Shown here one piece after another: positions 23,577 to 31,463 of a stretch of 33,802 nt of DNA (within the stretch, counting starts at the first letter, position 1; the number at the start of each line of letters is the position of its first letter). Origin of the DNA: JBCCQH01 sp039024435 (GTDB lineage: Bacteria > Bacteroidota > Bacteroidia > J057 > JADKCL01); NCBI GenBank assembly GCA_039024435.1, contig JBCCQH010000089.1, positions 1 through 33,802 of the forward strand. The letters are read 5' to 3'. The position numbers and the translations under genes are program-made. The notes beneath the pieces are model-generated. The model did no database searches. It was not told the DNA's origin and worked only from the letters and a program-made list of their open reading frames with translations.

Positions 23577-24674
23577 ATGCGCGCGACCCTCTATGTCATC
23601 ATTCTTCTTGCCACCCTACTTGTTGTTTCCTGTTCAGAAACTGAACCGCAAGTACAAACCCCAGTTTCCCCAATTGTAGAAAGTAAGCTTCTGCCGCCGG
23701 AACGTCCGTGCGGAAACTCGCTGTTGGTCGACGTAGAAGACCTCGAAGGCAGTTCGGTGGGGGTATTGGAACTGCTGAACGATGAGCGGCACTTTTGGAT
23801 TTCATTTTCGCCGACTTTGTCGTACAAGCTGGCCCGGGCGCACTTGTTTATCGGGGATGAGGAAGACTTGCCCCGCGACCAAAAAGGAAATGACTTGCAG
23901 AGCGAGTTTCCCATTCGCCTGACCAATGACGCAGGCGATATCCTCTGGAACCATTACATGGCACTCGACGGGTTGCCAAAATGCTTCGTCGTCGCGGCCA
24001 GCATTCAGGTGGCGGACCGAGAGGTGGCGCGGCCTCTGCCGAACCAAATTGTGTTTTCCTGGGCGCTTGGGGGCAAGCAGGGGAAAGGGCCGCACAGCAT
24101 TCCTTATTGCTTGCGGTCCTGTCGACGGCGACCAGACGAGTGCATCGGGGGGATTTCGGTGGGTGATTTCCGGACTTTCAGCCCGGAAGGCTGGCAGGAG
24201 GCAATGGAGCAGCAGCCGTGGGGACGATTTATTGACGAAAATTTTGCGGCTGCCTTTCCGAATGGCTTGGAAGTGGGGTGTGATCGGCGGATCCGCTTGA
24301 CCTCGGCGACTGCGTTGCGGCGCTTCTTCCCGGCGACCGGCCCCGGGGGGGTACTCGTGGACAATGTCGACGATCCAACCGGGATCAAAAATGGGCTGGC
24401 CGCCGAACTGTGTGCACTGGGACTCGCGATGGCGCTCGATGAGTTTGACGATGACTTTTGTGCTTCTCCAGCCAATCTATCGACGCTGGTGGTGACGGAA
24501 GGACCGTTTTCGGACTGGCGGATCGGCGACCTGATCGCCGAAGGCAATGATGTTCTGGGTGGATGTACCTCGAATTACAGCGCCGGTCAGATGGAGGAGG
24601 TGATCCGCAATATCAACCTGAACTTCGCCGCCGCCGAGGTGGACCAGGGATTCCTGCGCTGCGCCGGAGAATGA
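23577..24674 (+). CDS. Cysteine-rich lipoprotein, function unknown
   Basis: A 365-residue predicted lipoprotein. The signal MRATLYVIILLATLLVVSC has lipobox V-V-S-C with Cys19 as the lipid site, then an acidic, Pro-rich spacer. The mature part has about ten more Cys residues (RPCGN, LPKCF, PYCLRSC, DECIGG, VGCD, ELCALG, DFCAS, GGCTS, LRCAGE), which suggests disulfides outside the cytoplasm. The segment AARPHLFIGDEED-like, about residues 80-130, followed by WNHYMALDGLPKCFVVAA, resembles cell-surface lipoproteins of Bacteroidota, but I cannot name the family. ATG 23577 is chosen because it gives the lipobox and follows the -7 element; the frame is open further upstream across the repeat, which is not believable coding sequence. 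Confidence 0.75.
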   Translation: MRATLYVIILLATLLVVSCSETEPQVQTPVSPIVESKLLPPERPCGNSLLVDVEDLEGSSVGVLELLNDERHFWISFSPTLSYKLARAHLFIGDEEDLPRDQKGNDLQSEFPIRLTNDAGDILWNHYMALDGLPKCFVVAASIQVADREVARPLPNQIVFSWALGGKQGKGPHSIPYCLRSCRRRPDECIGGISVGDFRTFSPEGWQEAMEQQPWGRFIDENFAAAFPNGLEVGCDRRIRLTSATALRRFFPATGPGGVLVDNVDDPTGIKNGLAAELCALGLAMALDEFDDDFCASPANLSTLVVTEGPFSDWRIGDLIAEGNDVLGGCTSNYSAGQMEEVIRNINLNFAAAEVDQGFLRCAGE

Positions 24675-24825
24675 AAATGCCTTTTGGGAAAGCCACCAAA
24701 TCTTGGTAGTTTAATCATATATGGCGGCAAGCCAACCGGATAAAGTTGTGGGCGGATCGGGCCCGTTTTGATCGCAGTGCCAGTAGCAGAATGAAGTTCA
24801 CGGCGGAGGCGAAAAAGTATACGCG

Positions 24826-25017
24826 ATGGAGCAGTTCGAGGAATATTTGCGGCAGAAGCGCATCGACCCCCAGCAATTTCGGGAGGCCTTACCCGAAGAA
24901 TGGAATGCTTTGGTGCGGGAATTTCTCGCGGCAGGAGAAAAGAGTTTTGACCAGCAAAAGAAATTTTTGCTCAATCCATGGCGTTCTGAGTTTCCTCTTC
25001 CGGAGGATCCACCGTAG
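24826..25017 (+). CDS. Conserved-looking small soluble protein, function unknown
   Basis: A 63-residue acidic protein. It has two likely helices: residues 1-20 (MEQFEEYLRQKRIDPQQFRE) and 23-48 (EEWNALVREFLAAGEKSFDQQ), then LLNPWRSEFPLP. The F-x-x-Y-L-x-x-K-x-I-D-x-x-x-F start and the QK-x-x-L-x-N-P-x-R end remind me of small hypothetical proteins common in Bacteroidota; this is recall and not a search. CGGCGGAGGCG upstream may contain the ribosome site, although it is rather far from the ATG. The LytTR regulator gene starts 26 bases after the stop, so the two are probably cotranscribed. Confidence in coding is good, function unknown. Confidence 0.65.
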   Translation: MEQFEEYLRQKRIDPQQFREALPEEWNALVREFLAAGEKSFDQQKKFLLNPWRSEFPLPEDPP

Positions 25018-25043
25018 AATGGAACACGCTAAGACCCAAACCC

Positions 25044-25742
25044 ATGTCGATTGATTGCATAATTGTTGATGATGACCGCTTCTCCATTGAAGTGTTGCGC
25101 AAACTCGTCGAGCAAACCCCCGATCTGACCGTGCGGGAAAGTTTCGAAGATCCCGTGGCGGCCGTCGCCTTTTTAGGGCGAAACAAGGTAGATTTAATCT
25201 TTTTGGACGTGGAGATGCCGGGCATGACCGGCCTGGAGTTGCTGAATTCTCTGCAAGAGCCTCCCTTGGTCATCCTGGTTTCCAGTAAAAAGGAGTACGC
25301 GCTCGAGGCCTTTGAGTTTGATGTCGTGGACTATCTGCTGAAGCCACCGACGCTCAGTCGCTTTCTGAAAGCCGTCGGCAAAGCCACGGATCGATTGAAA
25401 GAGGAGGAGCCGACCGGTGTAGAGTTCCGGGGCAATTTCATCTTTGTAAAGTCGGACTCGGCCCTGGTCAAAGTCGACATCCGCGACATCTTGTGGGTGG
25501 AGGCACTTGCCGACTACGTAGCCATCCTGACCCCGGCGAAGAAGTACGTGGCGCATTCGACGATGAAGTCCATCGAAGCAAAGTTGCCCTCCAAGCAATT
25601 TCTGCGGGTCCACCGCTCGTACATTGTGCGCATTGACAAAATTGATGCCATCGAGGACAATATGGTGGTCATCCAAAAGAAGCTAATTCCGGTCGGGGGG
25701 ACATTTCGGGAACGGCTCATGAACAGCCTCGACTTCCTGTAA
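25044..25742 (+). CDS. LytTR-family response regulator
   Basis: A 232-residue transcription regulator. The receiver domain, residues 1-120, has the acidic pocket Asp9-Asp10-Asp11, phospho-accepting Asp55 in FLDVEMPG, Ser80 in the switch position and Lys100 in LLKPP. The LytTR DNA-binding domain, about 130-232, includes FIFVKSDSALVKVDIRDILWVEAL, MKSIEAKL and FLRVHRSYIVRIDKI. LytTR domains bind paired direct repeats and in Bacteroidota are often paired with LytS or YehU-like 5TM kinases; no such kinase gene is adjacent. The giant kinase 17 kb away is not an obvious partner. The gene begins 26 bases after the small protein gene. A short palindrome and a gene-free region follow. Confidence 0.95.
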   Translation: MSIDCIIVDDDRFSIEVLRKLVEQTPDLTVRESFEDPVAAVAFLGRNKVDLIFLDVEMPGMTGLELLNSLQEPPLVILVSSKKEYALEAFEFDVVDYLLKPPTLSRFLKAVGKATDRLKEEEPTGVEFRGNFIFVKSDSALVKVDIRDILWVEALADYVAILTPAKKYVAHSTMKSIEAKLPSKQFLRVHRSYIVRIDKIDAIEDNMVVIQKKLIPVGGTFRERLMNSLDFL

Positions 25743-25754
25743 GCAGCCATTCCA

Positions 25755-25770
25755 AAATCCGGGGATTTTC
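25755..25770. terminator. Short palindrome after the LytTR gene, weak terminator
   Basis: AAAATCC (25755-25761) and GGATTTT (25764-25770) are perfectly complementary with two bases between. It begins 12 bases after the stop codon. The T run is part of the stem, so it is a weak terminator candidate only. Confidence 0.35.
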
Positions 25771-25852
25771 GGGACAGACTTCACCAAGTAAGTTTAGGCC
25801 GCCCGTGAATGGTCGAGAATAACCTCCCAAACAGGCAGCATTTTCAAAACCA

Positions 25853-25875
25853 ATCGTAAATTTATATTTTACGAT
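25853..25875. promoter_or_regulatory. Operator-like perfect inverted repeat
   Basis: ATCGTAAA (25853-25860) and TTTACGAT (25868-25875) are perfect complements around a seven-base AT spacer. The size and symmetry fit a dimeric regulator's binding site. Its target gene is not clear; it is about 110 bases after the LytTR gene and 850 bases before the M16 genes. Confidence 0.4.
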
Positions 25876-26516
25876 CTCGAAGTGATTTTGCTGCGAAAAG
25901 TAAAATCAAGCCGCAAAAACGTGCAAGTTCTCGCCAAAATCTTACAGCAACTCGCAAAAGGCAGATTATTTTATCCTATCGGTCAAATTCCCCCTTAAAG
26001 AATCAAAAATCTTTCCCTATCGCCAATTGGGGCTTGTTTGTTGCGTCAAACATCTCAGAATGGAAATACTGCAAAAAAATCTCCCAAAAGGACAATTGCC
26101 AGGAAATAAAATTTTCCCTCTTTCCCCGAATATGGGGCCAACGTTTTAAAAAATGCCGTTATTGCGATCTATTCAACTCTTGGGTGGGAATATTTCCGTA
26201 GAACGTTTTTATTTTCTGATCACCAAAATCGTCAATACCCAATGAAAATCTTGCATTTTATATCAAATATACCCATATTCGAATAGAGAATTGAAAGGTC
26301 AACCAACACTAGACCTTTGTACTTTATGCGTCGCGCTCTTTCTGCCGCAAGTAACCCGAAGATCCTCTTCATATTCGGACTTATCCAGAAAAGAGTTGCA
26401 GTACGATGATGATACCAATTAATCTAGAGCAATAGAACAGATTTCTCTTTTGGGTTTTGTATATCCTTTCCTCTGGAGTGAATCACCGATTCAACCCACT
26501 TACTAAACTTTTGTCC

Positions 26517-26548
26517 GGCGGAGCTCTACGGAGCTCCGCCTTCTTTTT
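26517..26548 (+). terminator. Strong rho-independent terminator
   Basis: GGCGGAGCTC (26517-26526) and GAGCTCCGCC (26531-26540) form a perfect ten-base stem closed by a TACG tetraloop, followed by TTCTTTTT. On the other strand the hairpin is not followed by T bases, so it works for plus-strand transcripts. The nearest upstream plus-strand gene ends at 25742. Confidence 0.88.
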
Positions 26549-26683
26549 GTCCCTTCTTTGCGGAAAGCCTGCGATCCAAAGTGCGATCAGCGCGTTATTT
26601 GCCAGAAACCCGGACAGCGGACAGATGTGCACGCCGCCTCGGTAAGAAGCGGGCCTTTCCTTCGTTAATTCCCTCAACATCGC

Positions 26684-26691
26684 TAAATTAG
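26684..26691 (+). promoter_or_regulatory. Possible -7 promoter element of the M16 operon
   Basis: TAAATTAG resembles TANNTTTG with one mismatch and lies 32 bases before the first M16 ATG and well after the terminator, as expected for a fresh transcript start. Confidence 0.3.
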
Positions 26692-26723
26692 AAGCCTTGT
26701 TTCAACAATCCACTCCATCTGGA

Positions 26724-27977
26724 ATGTCAGCAATCGATTACAGTACGTTTTCCCTCGACAATGGCCTGAAGGTCATCGTTCACGAGGACAAAGGCCTCGC
26801 CAAAGTGGTCGTCAATATCCTTTATCGGGTCGGTGCGCGGGACGAAGACGAGCACCGCACCGGGTTTGCCCACTTGTTCGAGCACCTCATGTTTGGGGGC
26901 AGCAAGCACATCAAGGACTACGACACGGCTCTGCAGCGGGTCGGGGGCGAAAACAACGCCTTCACCACCAACGACATCACGAATTACTACCTTACGGTGC
27001 CCTCGAATCAAATCGAGACCGCGTTTTGGTTAGAGTCAGACCGGATGTTGGAACTCGATTTCTCTCAGCGAAATCTGGATGTGCAGAAAAGTGTGGTCAT
27101 CGAAGAGTTCAAACAGCGCTACCTCAACAAGCCTTACGGCGATGCCCACCTGATCTTGCGGGCGCTTGCCTTCACGACCCACCCGTACAAATGGCCGACG
27201 ATCGGCAAAGAAATCTCCCACATTGAGGACGCAACACTGGAAGACGTGAAAGATTTCTTCTTTGGCTTCTACGCGCCCAATAATGCGACGCTGGTCGTGG
27301 CCGGGAATACCACGGAAAAAGAAGTCAAGTCCCTCGCCAACAAATGGTTTGGTCCGATTCCCAACCGCCACTTAAAAACGCACGACCTTCCGGTAGAGCC
27401 AGAACAGACTGCCCCGCGCAAGCAGACGGTACACCGCGACGTTCCCTTTCCCGCTGTCTACAAGATGTATCACATCCCGGCCAAAGGCACCCGCGGCTAC
27501 TTCATCGCGGACATGATCACCGACATTCTCTCCGCAGGCAAGGCCGGTCACCTGTTTCAGCACATGGTCAAGGAAACCCAGGTGGCTTCGTCGGTCCGGG
27601 CATTTGTCTGGGGGGCTCACCATCCCGGAGCAATCTCCATCGATGGAACCGTGGCCCGCGGCAAAACGGTGGACGACTACGAACGCGAATTGAACGTAGT
27701 CCTGAACGAGTTGCTCAGCCTTTCCGATTCCGAACTTCAACGCGTCAAAAATTCGATTGAAAGTCAGTACATCATGGAGCGCACCACGCTCCTCAACCGA
27801 GCGATGATCCTGGCCATGAGCGATTGCATCGGCGATCCGGAACTGGCCAATCTTTCCCTGGAAACCTACTTGTCCATCACCCGCGAGGAAATCGTGGAAG
27901 GGGTGCGGCAATTCCTCAACCCCGACAATTGCTCGACACTCTATTACCTCCCGCAGCATGCAAAAGCAAATGATTGA
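26724..27977 (+). CDS. M16-family zinc peptidase, catalytic subunit
   Basis: A 417-residue protein of the two-subunit M16B group (processing-peptidase-like). The inverted zinc motif H-x-x-E-H is intact as HLFEH at residues 50-54, with the distal Glu in VVIEEF (127-128). GGENNAFTTNDITNYY is the usual substrate-strand segment. A region about residues 265-290 that carries an Arg/Tyr pair in the partner is degenerate here (FQHMVKETQVASSVRAF), matching the division of labour in heterodimers. No signal peptide is seen, so it may be cytoplasmic or exported by an unseen route. ATG 26724 is preferred over an in-frame TTG at 26697. The partner gene overlaps its end by 20 bases. Confidence 0.93.
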   Translation: MSAIDYSTFSLDNGLKVIVHEDKGLAKVVVNILYRVGARDEDEHRTGFAHLFEHLMFGGSKHIKDYDTALQRVGGENNAFTTNDITNYYLTVPSNQIETAFWLESDRMLELDFSQRNLDVQKSVVIEEFKQRYLNKPYGDAHLILRALAFTTHPYKWPTIGKEISHIEDATLEDVKDFFFGFYAPNNATLVVAGNTTEKEVKSLANKWFGPIPNRHLKTHDLPVEPEQTAPRKQTVHRDVPFPAVYKMYHIPAKGTRGYFIADMITDILSAGKAGHLFQHMVKETQVASSVRAFVWGAHHPGAISIDGTVARGKTVDDYERELNVVLNELLSLSDSELQRVKNSIESQYIMERTTLLNRAMILAMSDCIGDPELANLSLETYLSITREEIVEGVRQFLNPDNCSTLYYLPQHAKAND

Positions 27978-29274
27978 CCGCCGGGTGCCTCCGGCCGCAG
28001 CGCCCTTGGAAAAGACGCCATTCCCGACCGTTCATACCCGTACCCTCCGCAATGGCACTACCGTCTACCTGGTACCCTACGGTACCCAGCCCGTCGTGGA
28101 ACTTGGGGCCGTTTTTCCGGGAGGGCGCAGCTTCGAACCTGCCGCCGCCATAGCCACCTTCACCGGAAAAATGCTGCAAGAAGGTACCCGGAACTACACG
28201 GGACTGGAATTTGCCCGGCGACTCGATCACCTCGGTGCCTTCATCGGCGTGGAGACAGGCTACGAAAATGCGACCGTATTGCTGACCAGCCTGGTGAAGC
28301 ACCTGGGTTCCACCATTCCGCTCCTACAGGAAATGCTCTTGCAGCCGATCTTTCCCGAAAAAGACCTCAGCAAACTCAAGACGCGCACCATCCAGCACCT
28401 CGATGTTGAGAACCAAAAAACTGGGTTCCGGGCCCGCAAAGAATTTAACCGACTCGTCTTCGGGCCGGATCATCCCTACGGACGCAGTGCGGAAAGGGAA
28501 GACATCCGCATCGTCGAAAACGATATGCTGAAAGCTTATTGGCGAAAAAACTTCAATTTCAGAAATCTCCGCTTGGTGGCGGTAGGCCGCTTCGATGAAA
28601 GCCAGTTGCTGCGCATGCTCGAAGATCACTTTGGGACGCCGGACGTGGCAGATCCCGCCCAAAAAGTGAACCTCGACCAATCCTACGCCCGCCAAGTCGC
28701 ACCGGAGCACCCGACGGGCCTGCGGTACTTTGAGATGCCAGATACGATGCAGGCAACCGTGCGGATCGGTCACCGGGGCTTTTCCCGGCACCATTCCGAC
28801 TATTACCGCATGCAAGTCGTCAACACCGTTTTGGGGGGATATTTTGGCTCGCGGCTCATGAAAAATATCCGCGAAGACAAAGGCTACACCTACGGCATCG
28901 GCTCCGCCTGGCTTGGAATGAGGTACGGCGGGTACTTCCTCGCCCAGACCGACGTCGGGAACCAGTACATACAGCCTACCCTGGATGAAATGGAAAAGGA
29001 AATTCACCGCCTGATCGATCAGGGATTGGAGGACACCGAGCTGGGCCTGGTCAAAAACTACATGCTGGGCCGTATGATTTCCGGCCGGGAGACGCCCATG
29101 CAAATCTTTGAACTGATCAAAAGCATCATTAGCAATGGATTGCCCTTCCAGGCGCTCGACGATAAGTTTGACATCATCCAAGGCATGACCACCGAAGAAG
29201 TACAGGAACTGGCCGCAAAACACCTGCAACCAGAGAAGCTACTGAAAGTCGTGTGTGGAAAAATGGACAACTGA
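27958..29274 (+). CDS. M16-family peptidase, non-catalytic substrate-binding subunit
   Basis: A 438-residue M16 homologue in which the H-x-x-E-H motif is missing: the matching segment reads ATFTGKMLQEGTRN. It keeps the Arg/Tyr pair for substrate binding in the NIREDKGYTYGIGS segment (Arg305, with Tyr310 and Tyr312). Such subunits pair with a catalytic M16 chain to make an active heterodimer that degrades peptides. The start at ATG 27958 overlaps the catalytic gene by 20 bases; ATG 27970 is four codons later. Overlap means translational coupling, which suits one-to-one subunits. The gene ends 64 bases before the converging LOG gene. Confidence 0.92.
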   Translation: MQKQMIDRRVPPAAAPLEKTPFPTVHTRTLRNGTTVYLVPYGTQPVVELGAVFPGGRSFEPAAAIATFTGKMLQEGTRNYTGLEFARRLDHLGAFIGVETGYENATVLLTSLVKHLGSTIPLLQEMLLQPIFPEKDLSKLKTRTIQHLDVENQKTGFRARKEFNRLVFGPDHPYGRSAEREDIRIVENDMLKAYWRKNFNFRNLRLVAVGRFDESQLLRMLEDHFGTPDVADPAQKVNLDQSYARQVAPEHPTGLRYFEMPDTMQATVRIGHRGFSRHHSDYYRMQVVNTVLGGYFGSRLMKNIREDKGYTYGIGSAWLGMRYGGYFLAQTDVGNQYIQPTLDEMEKEIHRLIDQGLEDTELGLVKNYMLGRMISGRETPMQIFELIKSIISNGLPFQALDDKFDIIQGMTTEEVQELAAKHLQPEKLLKVVCGKMDN

Positions 29275-29338
29275 CCGGTCAATTCCAACCGGTGATTCGC
29301 CGGCGCCCACGGCGGTTGGCCGGCGTCAAATCGAAAAA

Positions 29339-30496
29339 TCACTGGACCATCACCGGTGGATGCGCGTCAATAAATTCAAGAATGGCCTCGGGATCATCGG
29401 TCATGAACAGCATCTCGTGGTATTCCTGACCGAAGGACAACTGCCGGAGCAGCGGAAAAATCAGAGTTTCGATTTCGTAGCGCTTGCGTCCCAGAAACAC
29501 CATTGGACTGTAGTAGTTGAATGTGCCGTAGTGGTTCTGTGTGGCGTCCATGAAGATTTCCTGGGTTGTTCCCGCGCTGCCCGGAGCAAACACCACGCCG
29601 TGCAGGCTCACCGCCAACAAAGTATCCTCGCGAATGCTGTTGGAAAAATACTTCGCGATATGCGTCGCAAAAAGATTGCTGGGCTCGTGGCCGTAAAACC
29701 ACGTCGGAATGGCCAGGCTTTCGGCGCCATGGGGAAATTGGTGCAAAACCTCGTGGGCCACCGCAAAGTAGCCCGGATCTCGGTAATGGGGTGCCCGCTC
29801 TAAAATCGCCAATGCTTGCGGAACGGCTTCCGGTGAGCGGTGGGCCATCCACGCCCCAAGATTTGCCGCCTCCATGATACCGGGGCCTCCCCCCGACGCC
29901 ACAAAGTACCCTCTTTCTGTGAGCAACTTTGCCAGGTGGGCCACCCGGTGAAAGTAGGGATCGGTGCGCAAGGTGCCGTGGCCCCCCATGATGCCCACAC
30001 TTTTCTTTTTCGTGCGCACATTTCCTGCGTATCCAAGCAAGCGGCGCAAGGCGTCATCGATGGAATGATCGTGGACGCGCTGGTTAAGGGCCTCATTGAT
30101 GTCAGGATTGAAGCGCTTGCTTGAAAAGTGCTGGTAGATCTGAAAATCTACACTGTTGTCCGCTTCCGGGGCAAATCCTTTCAGCAATTCCTGCCAAGTG
30201 TACAGTTCCTTGCGGTAGGGATTGTAGGGCATACCCGGATGGCGGGGATAGATAAATGCCCCCCGACTGCGCAAAGTCGCTTCGGCACCGGCTTTGAATT
30301 CGCAGCCTAGGAAAGTGGTGTGGTCCATTTCGACCGCGGCCCAGTCAATGGATTCCTCCCGGAAATCGATGTCCTGAATCGTACAGTTGAAGAGATTGCC
30401 CCGCTGAGAAAGGAAAGCTTGAAAGGAACGGATGCTTTTGATGCAGCGTTCCTTCTGCGGAGTGAACTTGCGTTCGGTTTTGATTTCAGTGGACAT
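29339..30496 (-). CDS. LOG-family (lysine decarboxylase-like) Rossmann protein with long N-terminal extension
   Basis: A 385-residue cytoplasmic protein. The LOG / SLOG-type domain covers about residues 155-385: VGIMGGHGTLR (strand 1 and loop), GGGPGIMEAAN (202-212) and PGSAGTTQE (305-313), where canonical LOG nucleosidases have PGGxGTxxE. Glu313 is kept but the second Gly is Ser307. LOG enzymes cleave ribose 5'-monophosphate from nucleoside monophosphates such as cytokinin precursors; activity here is inferred. The first 70 residues show a five-residue period (I40, F45, I50, V55, T60, C65 with W52, M57, F62, F67 two on), like pentapeptide repeats. It follows the lipoprotein gene by 20 bases, so they are probably cotranscribed. 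Confidence 0.82.
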   Translation of the reverse strand: MSTEIKTERKFTPQKERCIKSIRSFQAFLSQRGNLFNCTIQDIDFREESIDWAAVEMDHTTFLGCEFKAGAEATLRSRGAFIYPRHPGMPYNPYRKELYTWQELLKGFAPEADNSVDFQIYQHFSSKRFNPDINEALNQRVHDHSIDDALRRLLGYAGNVRTKKKSVGIMGGHGTLRTDPYFHRVAHLAKLLTERGYFVASGGGPGIMEAANLGAWMAHRSPEAVPQALAILERAPHYRDPGYFAVAHEVLHQFPHGAESLAIPTWFYGHEPSNLFATHIAKYFSNSIREDTLLAVSLHGVVFAPGSAGTTQEIFMDATQNHYGTFNYYSPMVFLGRKRYEIETLIFPLLRQLSFGQEYHEMLFMTDDPEAILEFIDAHPPVMVQ

Positions 30497-30516
30497 ATTG
30501 ATGGGAAGAAAGTAGC

Positions 30517-31227
30517 TCAGGAGGAAAAATCACACCGGGCAATGTCGATGCCGAACAGCTTCCACTTGCCATCGACCGGAGCAAAGTAGTAGTACACCCA
30601 GTCAACCAGGACCTCGGCGGTAATTTTCGCCGCGCGGGCATCGACCAGCTTGCGTTCCGGCTCGTTGAGGGAGAGAAACCCATACTCGCTCAGAGAAGCG
30701 GTGAGGTCCGTCAGGTAACTGAGTTCGGTCAACTCAGTGCGCAGCGGAGGAAGTTCCATCCCCTTGCGTTCCATCCATTCGGGAAGGACTTTGAAAGGCT
30801 GCACGGTAAATACGGTGCGGTCGCCAATCGGGCTGGTCTTACCGGTACGGAATGATTCCCAAGACGTCGTCTTCAAACCTTCGGCCCCCGCCAGCAGACG
30901 AATGTCCTGAGCGATTCCCGGGCGGTCAATGTAAAAGAGGCCATTCTCAGGATCAATGTGGGTCTGCAGGGCCCCGTATTTTCCCTGGCGGGCCGCATTG
31001 ACCGCATCCTGTAGCCAGTCGGCAGGCACTTCCGCTGCCACCATCTTGAGGCCTAGCTCGGCAAAGACGGCGGGGGGTGCCTCGGCAGCTTTGGGTTGGG
31101 GAGGCGTGGGCTTGCTCGGAGCGGTCGTTGGGACAGCGCTGGCATCAGCGCCTTCGGAACGGTCCGGGGCGGAACATGCGGCCGTACACAAGACCAAAAC
31201 CAGGGCAAAAAAGATCCGGAGATTCAT
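30517..31227 (-). CDS. Lipoprotein, function unknown
   Basis: A 236-residue predicted lipoprotein: signal MNLRIFFALVLVLCTAAC with lipobox T-A-A-C and lipid site Cys18. A Ser/Thr/Pro/Ala-rich linker, about residues 20-55, follows. The C-terminal domain has an alpha/beta look with the segments LPEWMERKGMELPP and AEVLVDWVYYYFAPVDGKWKLFGIDI. I cannot name the family. ATG 31227 gives the lipobox; a start nine codons earlier adds no signal features. It lies upstream of the LOG gene (20-base gap) in one likely operon. Its start is 71 bases from the MITE-like element, which may therefore affect its promoter. Confidence 0.78.
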   Translation of the reverse strand: MNLRIFFALVLVLCTAACSAPDRSEGADASAVPTTAPSKPTPPQPKAAEAPPAVFAELGLKMVAAEVPADWLQDAVNAARQGKYGALQTHIDPENGLFYIDRPGIAQDIRLLAGAEGLKTTSWESFRTGKTSPIGDRTVFTVQPFKVLPEWMERKGMELPPLRTELTELSYLTDLTASLSEYGFLSLNEPERKLVDARAAKITAEVLVDWVYYYFAPVDGKWKLFGIDIARCDFSS

Positions 31228-31301
31228 GGCAGTGTGATTTCTGCAATGATACACATTCGACAGGAAATTTCTCCAGTCAATGGAAATGCCGGCCGCCCTC
31301 A

Positions 31302-31463
31302 GAGGCTGTTTAAAATTGGTTGGTGAAATTTGCTAGTGCAGATTTTTTTGTCCATCGAAGCTCATTTTGCAGTCCATAGCCCGAGCTATAGGCGAGAAAA
31401 TAGCGGAAGAGGGGCGAAAAAAGATGCCATAGCAAAATCGCAGAATTAAATTTAAACCGCCTC
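31302..31463. mobile_element. MITE-like element, 162 bp, with TCA target duplication
   Basis: The ends are imperfect inverted repeats of about 32 bases: GAGGCTGTTTAAAATT on the left and GAGGCGGTTTAAATTT read inward from the right (GAGGC identical, then GTTTAAA identical). Both ends abut TCA (31299-31301 and 31464-31466), a likely three-base target duplication. There is no transposase. The GAGGC(T/G)GTTTAAA end and a TNA-type target recall the IS5 family (IS1031-like group), so it is probably a non-autonomous derivative; this is from memory. The right TCA is the stop codon (TGA on the minus strand) of the TonB receptor gene. Confidence 0.7.

Larger units (their letters stand above)
25743..26723. 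other. Gene-free stretch of about 980 bases
   Basis: This is the longest region without a convincing gene. It is strongly AT-rich, especially 25840-26460. It holds a palindrome at 25755-25770, an operator-like inverted repeat at 25853-25875, two copies of AACGTTTT (about 26140 and 26202), and a strong plus-strand terminator at 26517-26548 that lies about 770 bases beyond the preceding gene. The terminator suggests that a non-coding RNA or long 3' transcript ends here. I did not recognise tRNA, tmRNA, RNase P or SRP RNA in it. A 62-codon open frame across the terminator is rejected. Confidence 0.5.

Noticed and set aside
26475..26505. T-arm-like sequence (reverse: GGTTGAATC) suggesting a tRNA
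   Set aside because: No acceptor, D or anticodon stem could be built around it on either strand.
26457..26645. 62-codon plus-strand open frame
   Set aside because: It runs directly through the perfect terminator hairpin at 26517-26540 and has no ribosome site.
28324..29229. Long open frame (about 300 codons) antisense to the second M16 gene
   Set aside because: It is the complement of a gene with clear family motifs; long antisense frames are common in GC-biased codons. The same holds for those opposite the kinase (2823-3497, 5967-6788) and the PorE-like gene (13243-14091).
29339..30496. LOG/SLOG-type protein as a Thoeris- or SLOG-type defence component
   Set aside because: No TIR, SIR2 or effector gene is nearby, and the context is an ordinary lipoprotein gene.
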